This document shows, piece by piece, positions 8,019 to 17,823 of a stretch of DNA of 59,527 nucleotides. Position numbers and translations under genes: made by a program. Below the pieces are notes generated by a model, which searched no databases, was not told the DNA's origin, and saw only the letters and a list, made by a program, of their open reading frames with translations. Every line of letters begins with the position of its first letter. The first letter of the stretch is position 1. Origin of the DNA: Variovorax davisae (GTDB taxonomy: Bacteria; Pseudomonadota; Gammaproteobacteria; Burkholderiales; Burkholderiaceae_C); assembly GCF_030316845.1 (NCBI RefSeq), contig NZ_JASZYS010000024.1:1-59527 (forward strand), in the 5' to 3' direction.

Positions 8019-9821
8019 TCAGCGGGTGTGATGCACCGGCGCGGTCTCGTACACCGGCGTCGGCAGCCCTTCCATCCGCGCCTTCAGCTGCAGCGCCAGG
8101 AACTGCGAGTAGTGGCGCGACTGGTGCAGGTTGCCGCCATGCACCCACAGCTGCGGCACCTGGGTGGGCTTCCACATGTTGCGCAGCTCGCCCTCCCAGG
8201 GACCGGGGTCCTTGGGCGTGTCGGAACCCAAGCCCCAGACCTTGCCGACCTTGTCGGCCATCTCGGGCGAGATCAGCTCGGCCAGCCAGCCGTTCATCGA
8301 GCCGTAGCCGGTCGCGTAGACGACCAGGTCGGCCGGCAGCTCGCTGCCGTCGCTGAGCGTCACCGACTTCGGGTTGATGCGCTCGATGGTCACGCCGCTG
8401 CGCAGCTTGATGCTGCCGTTGGCGACCAGCTCCGAGGCGCCGACGTCGATGTAGTAGCCCGAGCCGCGGCGCAGGTACTTCATGAAGAGGCCGGAGCCGT
8501 CGACGCCGAAGTCGAGCAGGAAGCCGGCCTTCTCGAGCCGCGCATACAGGTCGGCGTCGCGCCGCTTCATCTCGTCATACACCGGCACCTGCATCGGCGC
8601 CATGATCTTGTAGGGCACGGAGGCGAAGATCAGGTCGGCCTTGTCGGTCGTGACGCCGGCCTTGAGCGCGGCCTCGGAGTAGAGCCCGCCGAGCGCCAGC
8701 TCCATCAGCGAATCGGAGGGCGCGATGTGGGTCGAGCTGCGCTGGATCATGGTCACGTCGGCGCCGTGCTCCCACAGGGCGGCGCAGATGTCGTGGGCCG
8801 AGTTGTTGGAGCCCAGCACCACGCACTTCTTGCCGCGCCAGGCCTCGGGCCCGGGGTGCGCGCTGGAGTGGTGCTGCTCGCCCTCGAAGGTTTCGGCGCC
8901 CGGGATCTTCGGCAGGTTCGGATAGCCCGACACGCCGAGCGCGAACACCAGCTGCTTCGGCCGCAGCGTGATCTCCTTGCCGTCGCGCTCGACGCTGACC
9001 ACCCATTCCTTGTTCGCCTCGTCGAAGCGGGCCTTCTTCGCGATGGTCGAGCCCCAGTAGTTGAGCTCCATCACCTTGGTGTACATCTCGAGCCAGTCGC
9101 CGATCTTGTCCTTGGGCGCGAACACCGGCCAGTCCTCGGGAAACGGCAGGTAGGGCAGGTGGTCGTACCAGACCGGGTCGTGCAGGCAGAGGCTCTTGTA
9201 GCGCCGGCGCCAGGAGTCGCCGGGGCGCGCGTTCTTCTCGACGATGAGGGTCGGCACGCCGAGCCGCCGCAGCCGGGCGCCGAGCGCGATGCCGCCCTGC
9301 CCGCCGCCGACGATCAGCACGTAGGGCTGCTCGGTGGAGCCCAGCGTCTCGGCCTCCTGCTGGCGCCGTTCGAGCCAGGTCTTGCGCTGCGGGTTGGCGC
9401 CGTGCTCCGCGCCCTTGACGCGGCGCTCGCCCTTGCGCTCCTCGAAGCCCTTGAGCTCGGTCATGGTGGTGAGCAGCGTCCAGGCCTTGCCGTTGCGCAG
9501 CCGCAGGTGGCCGCGCCCGCGCGCGACCGCGGTCTCGAACGTGAACCAGGCATCGACGACGCCGTCGGCCTCGGTGGCGTCGCCCTCGACCGCGAAGGCG
9601 CTCGGCCGGGTGTCGGCCAGTCGGGCCTCGAGCATCTTGCGGATCGCCTCGGGGCCCTCCTGCGTGCGGATGTTCCAGGTGAAGGCGACCAGGTCGCGCC
9701 AGTAGCTGTCGGGCTCGAAGAGGGCCACCGCGGCGTCGATGTCGCGCCGCTCCAGCGCGGACTGGAAATCGGCCAGCCAGGCGCTGGCGGTCTGCGTCGG
9801 ATGGGCGGACAGGTCGGTCAT
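8019..9821 (-). CDS. NAD(P)/FAD-dependent flavin monooxygenase with N-terminal NTF2-like domain
   Basis: A 600-residue protein. Residues 1 to about 130 look like a SnoaL/NTF2-like domain (WLADFQSALERRDIDAAVALF, SYWRDLVAFTW). Then comes an FMO-type oxidoreductase: FAD-binding VLIVGGGQGGIALG, and a second nucleotide-binding site in VVLGSNNSAHDI, where the usual Gly positions are replaced. The fingerprint FEGEQHHSSAHP fits FxGxxxHxxx with His where Baeyer-Villiger enzymes have Trp and FMOs usually Tyr or Phe. VVYATGYG is the C-terminal ATG motif. It probably oxygenates a small lipophilic substrate in the cytoplasm. The start has AAGGAG upstream. It is divergent from lhr; substrate unknown. Confidence 0.85.
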   Translation of the reverse strand: MTDLSAHPTQTASAWLADFQSALERRDIDAAVALFEPDSYWRDLVAFTWNIRTQEGPEAIRKMLEARLADTRPSAFAVEGDATEADGVVDAWFTFETAVARGRGHLRLRNGKAWTLLTTMTELKGFEERKGERRVKGAEHGANPQRKTWLERRQQEAETLGSTEQPYVLIVGGGQGGIALGARLRRLGVPTLIVEKNARPGDSWRRRYKSLCLHDPVWYDHLPYLPFPEDWPVFAPKDKIGDWLEMYTKVMELNYWGSTIAKKARFDEANKEWVVSVERDGKEITLRPKQLVFALGVSGYPNLPKIPGAETFEGEQHHSSAHPGPEAWRGKKCVVLGSNNSAHDICAALWEHGADVTMIQRSSTHIAPSDSLMELALGGLYSEAALKAGVTTDKADLIFASVPYKIMAPMQVPVYDEMKRRDADLYARLEKAGFLLDFGVDGSGLFMKYLRRGSGYYIDVGASELVANGSIKLRSGVTIERINPKSVTLSDGSELPADLVVYATGYGSMNGWLAELISPEMADKVGKVWGLGSDTPKDPGPWEGELRNMWKPTQVPQLWVHGGNLHQSRHYSQFLALQLKARMEGLPTPVYETAPVHHTR

Positions 9822-9946
9822 CGTCGATGTCTCCTTCGTTCGCGGCCCGCGTGCGGGCCGGGCGAGAACGCTACGCCCATCGCGGGCCGGCGTCAAACGC
9901 CCGCCGCCTTGACATCCGCCGCCGCGCCCTGATCTCATGCAAGGCC

Positions 9947-12900
9947 GTGCATGACACTTTCCATCCCGCCGTTGCCCGCTGGTTCGACGCCACTTTCCCG
10001 GCCCCGACCGCGGCCCAGGCCGCCGCCTGGCCGGCGATCGCCGCCGGCCGCCACACGCTGATCGCGGCGCCGACCGGCTCCGGCAAGACGCTGACGGCCT
10101 TCCTGGCGGCGCTGGACGCCCTGGTGCGCCAGGGCCTGCAAGACGGCGGGCTGCCCGACCAGACCACGGTGGTCTATGTGTCGCCGCTGAAGGCACTGTC
10201 GAACGACATCGGCCTCAACCTGCAGGCGCCGCTGGCCGGCATCCGGGCCGAACTGGCGCGGCTGGGCCTGCCCGACGTCGAGATCCGCACCGCCGTGCGC
10301 ACCGGCGACACGCCGGCGCGCGAGCGGCAGCAGGCGCTGCGCAAGCCGCCGCATGTGCTGGTCAGCACGCCGGAGTCGCTCTACGTGCTGCTCGGCTCGG
10401 TGTCGGGCCGCAAGATGCTGTCCACAGTGCGCACCGTGATCGTCGACGAGATCCACGCCATCGTCGGCAGCAAGCGCGGCAGCCACCTGGCGCTGTCGCT
10501 CGAGCGGCTGCAGGCGCTGTGCGACGAGCCGCTGACGCGCATCGGCGTGTCGGCGACGCAGAAGCCGATCGCCGAGATCGCGCGCTTCCTGGTCGGCGCC
10601 GGCGCGGTGGTCGATGGCGTGGCCGACTGCGCGATCGTCGACATCGGCTATGCCAAGCAGCGCGACCTGGCGCTCGAATTGCCGCCGACGCCGCTTGAGG
10701 CCGTGATGTCCAACGCCCAGTGGGAGCAGGTCTATGCGCGGGTCGCGGGCCTGGTGCACGCGCACCGCACCACGCTGCTGTTCGTCAACACGCGCCGGAT
10801 GGCCGAGCGGGCGGCGCGGCACCTGGGCGAGATCCTCGGCAAGGAGGGGGTCGCGGCGCACCACGGCAGCCTCGCGAAAGAAACCCGCCTCGATGCCGAG
10901 CAGCGCCTGAAACGCGGCGAGCTGAAGGTGCTGGTGGCCACGGCCTCGCTCGAGCTGGGCCTCGACATCGGCGATGTCGACCTGGTCTGCCAGCTGGGCT
11001 CGCCGCGCTCGATCGCCAGCTTCCTGCAGCGCGCCGGCCGCTCCGGCCATGCGGTCGGCGGCGTGCCGAAGGCGCGGCTGTTCCCGCAGTCGCGCGACGA
11101 GCTGGTGGAGTGCGCGGCGCTGCTCGACTGCGTGCGCCGCGGCGAACTCGACGCGCTGCATGTGCTGCCGGCGCCGCTCGACGTGCTGGCGCAGCAGATC
11201 GTGGCCGAGACCGCCGCGCGCGAATGGGAAGAGGACGAACTGTTCGCCCTCGTGCGGCGCGCCTGGCCCTACGCCGCGCTGAAGCGAGAGGATTTCGCGG
11301 CCGTGGTCCGGATGCTGGCGGAGGGGTTTTCCACCCGCCAGGGCGCGCGCGGCAGCTATGTGCATCGCGACGCGGTGCACCACCTGCTGCGCGAGCGCAG
11401 GGGTGCGCGCATGACCGCGCTGACCTCCGGCGGCACCATTCCCGAGACTGGCGACTACACGGTGGTGCTCGAGCCGCAGGCGCACAAGATCGGCACCGTC
11501 AACGAGGATTTCGCGGTCGAGAGCCTGGCCGGCGACGTGTTCCAGCTCGGCAATGCCAGCTACCGGATCCTGAAGATCGAGCCCGGCCGGGTGCGGGTCG
11601 AAGACGCCCACGGCGCCGCGCCCAACATCCCCTTCTGGCTCGGCGAGGCTCCCGGGCGCAGCGATGAGCTGTCGTTCGGCGTGGCCCGCCTGCGCGCCGG
11701 GATCGAGGCGGCGTTGCAGGCCCACGGCGTCGAGGGTGCGATCGAATGGCTGGCGAGCGCGCTCGGCCTCGAAGCCGAAGCGGCGCGCCAGATCGTCGAG
11801 CACCTGGCCCGCACGCTGCGCGTGCTCGGCGCGCTGCCGACGCAGGAGCGCATCGTGATGGAGCGCTTCTTCGATGCCTCGGGCGGCATGCAGCTGGTGA
11901 TCCATTCGCCCTTCGGCAGCCGGCTCAACCGGGCCTGGGGGCTGGCGCTGCGCAAGCGCTTCTGCCGCCAGTTCAATTTCGAGCTCCAGGCCGCCGCCAC
12001 CGAGGATGCGATCGTGCTGTCGCTGTCGACCAGCCACAGCTTCCCGTTGGAAGAAGTCGCACGCTACCTGCACTCGGCCTCGGCGCTCGACGTGCTGGTG
12101 CAGGCGCTGCTCGACGCGCCGCTGTTCGGCGTGCGCTGGCGCTGGAACGCCACCACCGCGCTGGCGCTGCCGCGCTTCATGGGCGGGCGCAAGGTGGCGC
12201 CGCAGCTGCAGCGGATGAAGTCCGAGGACCTGCTGGCCGCGGTCTTCCCGGACCAGGTCGCCTGCGCCGAGAACCTGGCCGGCGCCCGCGAGATCCCCGA
12301 CCATCCGCTGGTCGCGCAGACGCTGCAGGACTGCCTGTACGAGGCGATGGATGCCGAGGGCTGGCTGCGGCTGCTCAAGAAGCTGGAGTCCGGTGAGATC
12401 GAGTTGCTGGCGTGCGATGTGCCCGCGCCGTCGGCGCTCGCGGCCGAGGCGCTGAATGCCCGGCCCTATGCCTTTCTCGACGACGCGCCGCTCGAGGAGC
12501 GCCGCACCCAGGCCGTGCAGAACCGGCGCTATGTCGATCCGGAAAGCGCCGACGACCTGGGGCAGCTCGACACCGAGGCGATCGACGCCGCGCGCCAGGA
12601 GGCCTGGCCGCGGGCGCGCAGCGCCGACGAGATGCACGAGGCGCTCCAGGGGCTCGGCGTGGTCAGCGACGCCGAGGCTTCGGCCAACACCGGCTGGCCG
12701 GACTGGCTGCAGGCGCTGGCGGGCGACCGGCGGGCGACGCGGCTGGCGGTCGCCGCCGCACCGGGCGGCGGGCTGTGGGTCGCGGCCGAGCGATGGGCGC
12801 AGGTCCGCACGCTGTACCCTGATGCCGCGACGGCGCCCGCGATCGAGCCCACCTCGGATGCGGCGCCGCCGGCGGATGCCGACGACGCCCTGCGCGAGTT

Positions 12901-14302
12901 GCTGCGCGCGCGGCTCGGCGGCCTCGGCCCGGTGTCGGCGGCTGCGCTGGCCGCGTCGCTCGGGCTGCCGGGGGCCGACATCGATGCCGCCCTGGGGGCC
13001 TTGCAGGCCGAAGGCTCGGTGCTGCAGGGCCGCTTCACCCCCGGCACCCCGGCGCTCGAATGGTGCGAGCGGCATCTGCTGGCGCGCATCCACCGCTACA
13101 CGCTGAAGCGGCTGCGGCAGGAGATCGAGCCGGTCGAGCCGCGCGACTTCGCGCGCTTCCTGTTCGAGTGGCAGCGGGTCGCGGCCGCCAGCCGGGTCAG
13201 CGGGCCCGAAGCGCTGGCCGGGATCCTGGCGCAGCTCGAAGGCTACGAGGCGCCGGCCGGGCTCTGGGAGGCCGAGCTGCTGCCGGCGCGTGTCAAGGAC
13301 TACGCCCCGGCCTGGCTGGACGAACTCTGCACGGCAGGCCGCACGCTGTGGACGCGGCTGCGGCCGCTGGCCATCGAAGGCCGGTCGGGCGGCGGCACCT
13401 CGCTGCGCGCGGCGCCGATCCTGCTGCTGCCGCGTCGCAGCGCCGCGCTCTGGACCGGCCTCGCGCCGGCGCCGGGGAACGACGAAGGCCTCGGCTCCCG
13501 GGCCCGGCGGGTGGCGGTTTTCCTGGCCGAGCACGGCGCCTCCTTCTTCGACGAAATCATCCAGGGGACGCACCTCCTGAGCACCGAACTCGAGGACGCG
13601 CTGAGCGAACTGGTGCTGCGCGGCCGGGTGCATTGCGACAGCTACGCGGGCCTTCGCGCGCTGCTGATCCCGCCCTCCAAGCGCGCGTCGACGCACGGGC
13701 GGCGACAGCGCCGCACGGCGCTCTTCGGCATCGAGGACGCCGGGCGCTGGTCGCTGGTGCGCGCGCGTGCGCCGGCGGCGGCTGAGCCGCTCGCGCGCGC
13801 CGGCAGCGAGGCGGTCGAGCAGGTCGCGCGGATCCTGCTGCGCCGCTACGGCGTGGTCTGCTGGCGCCTGCTCGAACGCGAGGCCGCATGGCTGCCGGCT
13901 TGGCGCGACTTGGTGCGCGCCTACCGCCGGCTGGAGGCGCGCGGCGAGATCCGCGGCGGCCGCTTCATCGCCGGTGTGGCGGGCGAGCAGTTCGCCTTGC
14001 CCGAAGCCATCGGCCTGCTGCGCGAACTGCGGCGCCGGCCGCTCGACGGCGCCCTGGTCTGCCTGGCCGCCGCCGACCCCGCGAACCTGCTCGGTACCGT
14101 CATGCCGGGTCCGAAGGCCGCGCGGGTGGCGGGTTCGCGCGTGCTGTATCGCGACGGCGTGCCGATCGCCACCCTGGTGGCCGGTCAGGTCGAACTCTTG
14201 GAAGCCCTGGCGCCGCCGTTGGCGCAGGCCGCGCATCGGGCGTTGATGTCGGATGCGCCTTCGCGGGTGGCCGAGCTGGTGTCGCAGCAGGCCTCGGGGT
14301 AG
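9947..14302 (+). CDS. lhr: Large ATP-dependent helicase Lhr (DEAD/H superfamily 2)
   Basis: About 1451 residues from GTG 9947, matching full-length Lhr. The Lhr core is N-terminal: Walker A AAPTGSGKT (about 40-48), PLKALSND (Ia), STPESLY, DEIH at about residue 167, SATQ (III), then RecA-like domain 2 with LLFVNTRRMAER, ATASLELGLDIG and QRAGRSGH. A winged-helix and beta-barrel region follows, and about 600 further residues form the Lhr C-terminal extension. Lhr unwinds DNA and RNA:DNA duplexes 3' to 5' and is linked to repair. I use GTG because ATG codons nearby are out of frame; the open frame runs further upstream into the divergent promoter. Placement of the start is uncertain by a few residues. 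Confidence 0.93.
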   Translation: MHDTFHPAVARWFDATFPAPTAAQAAAWPAIAAGRHTLIAAPTGSGKTLTAFLAALDALVRQGLQDGGLPDQTTVVYVSPLKALSNDIGLNLQAPLAGIRAELARLGLPDVEIRTAVRTGDTPARERQQALRKPPHVLVSTPESLYVLLGSVSGRKMLSTVRTVIVDEIHAIVGSKRGSHLALSLERLQALCDEPLTRIGVSATQKPIAEIARFLVGAGAVVDGVADCAIVDIGYAKQRDLALELPPTPLEAVMSNAQWEQVYARVAGLVHAHRTTLLFVNTRRMAERAARHLGEILGKEGVAAHHGSLAKETRLDAEQRLKRGELKVLVATASLELGLDIGDVDLVCQLGSPRSIASFLQRAGRSGHAVGGVPKARLFPQSRDELVECAALLDCVRRGELDALHVLPAPLDVLAQQIVAETAAREWEEDELFALVRRAWPYAALKREDFAAVVRMLAEGFSTRQGARGSYVHRDAVHHLLRERRGARMTALTSGGTIPETGDYTVVLEPQAHKIGTVNEDFAVESLAGDVFQLGNASYRILKIEPGRVRVEDAHGAAPNIPFWLGEAPGRSDELSFGVARLRAGIEAALQAHGVEGAIEWLASALGLEAEAARQIVEHLARTLRVLGALPTQERIVMERFFDASGGMQLVIHSPFGSRLNRAWGLALRKRFCRQFNFELQAAATEDAIVLSLSTSHSFPLEEVARYLHSASALDVLVQALLDAPLFGVRWRWNATTALALPRFMGGRKVAPQLQRMKSEDLLAAVFPDQVACAENLAGAREIPDHPLVAQTLQDCLYEAMDAEGWLRLLKKLESGEIELLACDVPAPSALAAEALNARPYAFLDDAPLEERRTQAVQNRRYVDPESADDLGQLDTEAIDAARQEAWPRARSADEMHEALQGLGVVSDAEASANTGWPDWLQALAGDRRATRLAVAAAPGGGLWVAAERWAQVRTLYPDAATAPAIEPTSDAAPPADADDALRELLRARLGGLGPVSAAALAASLGLPGADIDAALGALQAEGSVLQGRFTPGTPALEWCERHLLARIHRYTLKRLRQEIEPVEPRDFARFLFEWQRVAAASRVSGPEALAGILAQLEGYEAPAGLWEAELLPARVKDYAPAWLDELCTAGRTLWTRLRPLAIEGRSGGGTSLRAAPILLLPRRSAALWTGLAPAPGNDEGLGSRARRVAVFLAEHGASFFDEIIQGTHLLSTELEDALSELVLRGRVHCDSYAGLRALLIPPSKRASTHGRRQRRTALFGIEDAGRWSLVRARAPAAAEPLARAGSEAVEQVARILLRRYGVVCWRLLEREAAWLPAWRDLVRAYRRLEARGEIRGGRFIAGVAGEQFALPEAIGLLRELRRRPLDGALVCLAAADPANLLGTVMPGPKAARVAGSRVLYRDGVPIATLVAGQVELLEALAPPLAQAAHRALMSDAPSRVAELVSQQASG

Positions 14303-14322
14303 GCCTTCGCTAGACTGGCGCG

Positions 14323-14748
14323 ATGGACATCGACACGCTCGACCACCGCCTGATCGCCCTGCTGCGCCAGGACGCACGTCTGCCGGCGGCCGTGCTGGCG
14401 CAAAAGCTCGGCGTCTCGCGCGGCACGATCGCCAACCGGCTGCGCCGGCTGGAGGATGGCGGCGTCATCGTCGGCTATGCGGTGCAGCTGCGGCCGGAGG
14501 CGCGCGCGGACGAGATCCGCGCCTGGATGGGCATCCTGGTCGAAGGCAACCAGACCCGCACCGTCATCGCCAGTCTGCTCGGCGAGCCCGGCGTCGCCGC
14601 GCTGCACGACACCAACGGCCGCTGGGACCTGCTGGCCGAGCTGCGTGCCGCCTCGATGGCCGAGCTGTCGCAGGTGCTGGAGCGGATCCGGCTGCTGAAG
14701 GGGATTCGCAGCACGGAGACCAGCATCCATCTGGCGACCTACCGGTAG
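14323..14748 (+). CDS. Lrp/AsnC-family transcriptional regulator
   Basis: A 141-residue regulator. The N-terminal winged helix reads LDHRLIALLRQDARLPAAVLAQKLGVSRGTIANRLRRLEDGGVIVGY, a textbook AsnC-type HTH. The C-terminal RAM-like ligand domain (WMGILVEGNQTRTVIASLLGEPGV, NGRWDLLAELRA) follows. Such proteins sense amino acids or related metabolites and form octamers on DNA. It lies 20 bases downstream of lhr and 64 bases upstream of the aldo/keto reductase, which it may control. Confidence 0.9.
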   Translation: MDIDTLDHRLIALLRQDARLPAAVLAQKLGVSRGTIANRLRRLEDGGVIVGYAVQLRPEARADEIRAWMGILVEGNQTRTVIASLLGEPGVAALHDTNGRWDLLAELRAASMAELSQVLERIRLLKGIRSTETSIHLATYR

Positions 14749-14812
14749 GCCGCCAGCGCGTCGGCGGCCGGATCACTATCATGACCGTCCGCCCCGAATC
14801 CGGAGTCTTTCG

Positions 14813-15823
14813 ATGAGCATCCCCACCACCCGCCTCGGCCGCACCGGCCTCACCGTGTCGCGGCTCGCGCTCGGCACCATGACCTTTGGCCTCCAGACCG
14901 ACGAGGCGGTGTCGCACCAGATCCTCGACCGCGCGACCGAGGGCGGCATCAACTTCCTCGACACCGCCGACGTGTATCCGCTCGGCGGCACCGTCGAGAC
15001 CACCGGCCGCACCGAGGAGATCGTCGGCCGCTGGCTGCGGGCCAAGGGCGCCAGCCGGCGCGGCGACTTCATCGTCGCCACCAAGGCGGTCGGCAAGGTC
15101 GGCCCGAATCCCTGGGACCAGGGCGCCTCGCGCAAGCACCTGCTCGACGCCATCGATGCCTCGCTCAAGCGGCTGCAGACCGACCATGTCGACCTCTACC
15201 AGCTGCATTCGGACGACCGCGAGACGCCGCTCGACGAAAGCCTGGAAGCGCTCGATGTCATCGTCCGCTCGGGCCGCGCGCGCTACATCGGCGTGTCGAA
15301 TTTCCTGGCCTACCGGCTGGCCCGCGCGATCGGCCGCGCCGAGCTGCACAAGCTCACGCGGCTGGTCTCGGTGCAGCCGCGCTACAGCCTGCTGTTCCGC
15401 GAGATCGAGCGCGAGCTGCTGCCGCTGGCCGGCGAGGAAGGCCTGGGCGTGATCCCGTACAACCCGCTCGCGGGCGGGCTCTTGACCGGCAAGTACAAGC
15501 CCGAGGCCAAGCCGGAGGCGAACACGCGCTTCACGCTCGGCACCGCCGGCGGCATGTACCAGGACCGCTACTGGAACGAGCGCAGCTTCGGCACCGTGGC
15601 GCAGCTGCACCAGCTGGCCGACGAAGCCGGCGTGCCGCTGGCGACGCTGGCCGTGGCCTGGGTGATGGCGAATCCGCTGGTCACGGCGCCGCTGCTCGGC
15701 GCCAGCCGGCCCGAGCAGCTCGATGCGACGCTGGCGGCGGCCGACTACAAGCTGGACGCCGGGCTCAAGCAGCGGCTGGACGAACTCACCGCCGAGTACC
15801 GCAAGGGCGACGCCCCGCGCTGA
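14813..15823 (+). CDS. Aldo/keto reductase
   Basis: A 336-residue NAD(P)H-dependent TIM-barrel oxidoreductase of the YajO/YdjG-like branch. The start LGRTGLTVSRLALGTMTFG, catalytic Asp and Tyr in FLDTADVYPLGG, catalytic Lys in ATKAVG, and DHVDLYQLHSDD with the active-site His are all present. VSNFLAYRL and the late SRPEQLD region belong to the cofactor-binding side. Cytoplasmic. Substrate unknown; members reduce aldehydes and sugars. A ribosome site GGAG lies eight bases before the ATG. It follows the AsnC-type regulator gene on the same strand. Confidence 0.93.
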   Translation: MSIPTTRLGRTGLTVSRLALGTMTFGLQTDEAVSHQILDRATEGGINFLDTADVYPLGGTVETTGRTEEIVGRWLRAKGASRRGDFIVATKAVGKVGPNPWDQGASRKHLLDAIDASLKRLQTDHVDLYQLHSDDRETPLDESLEALDVIVRSGRARYIGVSNFLAYRLARAIGRAELHKLTRLVSVQPRYSLLFREIERELLPLAGEEGLGVIPYNPLAGGLLTGKYKPEAKPEANTRFTLGTAGGMYQDRYWNERSFGTVAQLHQLADEAGVPLATLAVAWVMANPLVTAPLLGASRPEQLDATLAAADYKLDAGLKQRLDELTAEYRKGDAPR

Positions 15824-15835
15824 GCGGAGCGTCGG

Positions 15836-16843
15836 TCAGGCGGCGGGCTTGACCTTCTCGATCTCGGCCGCGGCCGCGTCGGCCTTGCGGCGCGCATAGC
15901 GCTGGGCGAGCACCGCGCAGACCATGAGCTGCATCTGGTGGAACAGCATCAGCGGCAGCACGATCGCGCCGACCGCGTGCGAGGCGAACAGCACCTTGGC
16001 CATCGGGATGCCGCTGGCCAGGCTCTTCTTGGAGCCGCAGAACACGATCGTGATCTCGTCGGCCTTGTCGAAGCCGAGCGCGCGGCTGGCCCAGGTCGTG
16101 ACCAGCAGCGCCAGCGCCAGCAGCACGGCGCAGACCACCAGCAGGCCGGCCAGCGCCGACATCGGCACCTGCTTCCACAGCCCCTCGATCACGGCCGCGC
16201 TGAAGGCGGTGTAGACCACCAGCAGGATCGAGCCGCGGTCGACCAGCGTCAGCACCGAGGCGCGGCGCTTGACCCAGCCGCCGATCCAGGGCCGCAGCAG
16301 GTGGCCGGCGATGAAGGGCACCATCAGCTGCAGCAGGATGCGGCCGATGGCGTCGAAGGAGGCGCCGGCGGCGCCGTGCGGCACCACGATCAGGTTGACC
16401 AAGAGCGGCGTGATGAAGACGCCCAGCATGGTCGAGGCGGAGGCGCTGCAGATCGCGGCCGGCATGTTGCCGCGGGCCATCGAGGTGAAGGCGATCGCCG
16501 ACTGGACCGTGGCCGGCAGCACGCACAGGAACAGCACGCCGGTGTAGAGCTCGGGCGTGACCAGCGGCGTCAGCACCGGCTTGAGCGCCAGCCCGAGCAG
16601 CGGAAACATGACGAAGGTGGCGCCGAACACCAGCAGGTGCAGCCGCCAGTGCGTGATGCCGCCCAGCACGGCCTCGCGCGACAGCTTGGCGCCGTGCAGG
16701 AAGAACAGCAGGCCGATCGCGACCGTGGTCAGGCGCTCGAAGAAATGGGCCGTGGCGCCGCTCGCCGGCCACAGGCTGGCCAGCGTGACGGTGGCGACCA
16801 GGGCCAGGGTGAAGTTGTCGGGAAGGTAGCGTGAACGTGCCAT
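15836..16843 (-). CDS. SBF-like (bile acid:sodium symporter family) transporter
   Basis: A 335-residue inner-membrane protein with about nine or ten hydrophobic segments. FLHGAKLSREA, TSMARGNMPAAICSASASTMLGVFITP and FCGSKKSLASGIPMAKVLF are conserved blocks of the YfeH-like SBF branch, including the crossover helices that bind sodium in relatives. The C terminus is charged (RRKADAAAAEIEKVKPAA) and cytoplasmic. Substrate is unknown; the fold carries organic anions in other members. It is divergent from a LysR gene across 70 AT-rich bases and is the likely target of that regulator. Confidence 0.88.
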   Translation of the reverse strand: MARSRYLPDNFTLALVATVTLASLWPASGATAHFFERLTTVAIGLLFFLHGAKLSREAVLGGITHWRLHLLVFGATFVMFPLLGLALKPVLTPLVTPELYTGVLFLCVLPATVQSAIAFTSMARGNMPAAICSASASTMLGVFITPLLVNLIVVPHGAAGASFDAIGRILLQLMVPFIAGHLLRPWIGGWVKRRASVLTLVDRGSILLVVYTAFSAAVIEGLWKQVPMSALAGLLVVCAVLLALALLVTTWASRALGFDKADEITIVFCGSKKSLASGIPMAKVLFASHAVGAIVLPLMLFHQMQLMVCAVLAQRYARRKADAAAAEIEKVKPAA

Positions 16844-16869
16844 GGCCCCGATTGGACCGCGCCTGCATT

Positions 16870-16912
16870 CAAAAGAGAAATGGATTTATCGGATAGATAT
16901 ATGATTTGAGCG
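16870..16912. promoter_or_regulatory. AT-rich divergent promoter region, transporter/LysR
   Basis: The short gap between the SBF transporter and the LysR gene is strikingly AT-rich. It contains TATC-G-GATA (16887-16895) followed by GATATATGAT, which could hold a LysR binding dyad and the -10 elements of both genes. Exact promoter boxes are not clear. Confidence 0.35.
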
Positions 16913-16913
16913 C

Positions 16914-17819
16914 ATGAATGTAAGCCTGCGTCAGCTGCGTGTCTTCCGGGCCATCGCCGACGGCCGCAACTTCAGCCGCGCCGGCGACCTGGTCGGCCTG
17001 TCGCAGCCCGCGGTCAGCCGCTCGGTCCATGAGCTCGAATCGCAGCTGGGCCTGAAGCTGCTCGACCGCACGACGCGGGAGGTGGTGCTGACGGAGGCCG
17101 GCCAGTCGCTCGCGCTGCGGCTGGCGCGGGTGCTCGACGAGCTCGACCAGGCGTTGGCCGAGGTCCATGGCATGGCCGGCGGGCGGCGCGGCAAGGTCCG
17201 CGTGGCCAGCAGCCCGACCCTGTCGGCCAACCTGCTGCCGGCCTGCATCGCCGAATGCGCGCGGCGCGAGCCCGAGATCGAGTTCGTGCTGCTCGACCGC
17301 ATCCAGCAGGACGTGCTGGACAGCGTGCGCGCCGGCGAGGTGGATTTTGGCGTGGTGGTGGAGCCGCCCGACACCGACGACCTGCAGGGCGAGCCGATCC
17401 TCGACGATCCGTTCTGCCTGGTGCTGCCGCCCGGCCACCGGCTGGCGGCCCAGCCCGCGCTGCGCTGGTCGGCGCTCGACGGCGAGGCGCTGGTGCTGCT
17501 CGACCATGCCTCAGGCAGCCGGCGCCTGATCGACGAGGCCCTGGCCCGGCACGGCGTGCGCTGCGAAATCCGCCAGCAGGTCGGGCATCCGACCACCGCC
17601 TTCCGCATGGTCGAGCAGGGCATCGGCATCAGCGTGATGCCGGCGCTGGCGGCCCCGCCGACCGGGCTCGCGGTGCTGGTGATGCGGCCGCTGCTGCCGC
17701 GGGTGCAGCGCTCGATCATGCTGGTGCACCGCCGCAACCGGGCGCCGTCGCCGCTGGCGCAGCGGGTGTGGGGGCTGATCCGGGAGGTGGCCGGCGACAT
17801 GCGCGGCCGGGCGGCTTGA
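16914..17819 (+). CDS. LysR-family transcriptional regulator
   Basis: A 301-residue LTTR. The N-terminal winged HTH reads VSLRQLRVFRAIADGRNFSRAGDLVGLSQPAVSRSVHELESQLGLKLLDR. An effector-binding type 2 periplasmic fold follows, with the usual GxxGKVRVASSPTL start and a hinge around VVEPPDTDD. It is divergent from the SBF transporter gene and presumably controls its expression in response to a transported or metabolised compound. It ends four bases before the stop of the convergent LysR gene. Confidence 0.93.
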   Translation: MNVSLRQLRVFRAIADGRNFSRAGDLVGLSQPAVSRSVHELESQLGLKLLDRTTREVVLTEAGQSLALRLARVLDELDQALAEVHGMAGGRRGKVRVASSPTLSANLLPACIAECARREPEIEFVLLDRIQQDVLDSVRAGEVDFGVVVEPPDTDDLQGEPILDDPFCLVLPPGHRLAAQPALRWSALDGEALVLLDHASGSRRLIDEALARHGVRCEIRQQVGHPTTAFRMVEQGIGISVMPALAAPPTGLAVLVMRPLLPRVQRSIMLVHRRNRAPSPLAQRVWGLIREVAGDMRGRAA

Positions 17820-17823
17820 ACCC

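Noticed and set aside
9935..14377. A 1480-codon open frame antisense to lhr
   Set aside because: Low-complexity Arg/Gln/Ala-rich translation with no motif, exactly opposite a well-conserved helicase; a GC-rich shadow.
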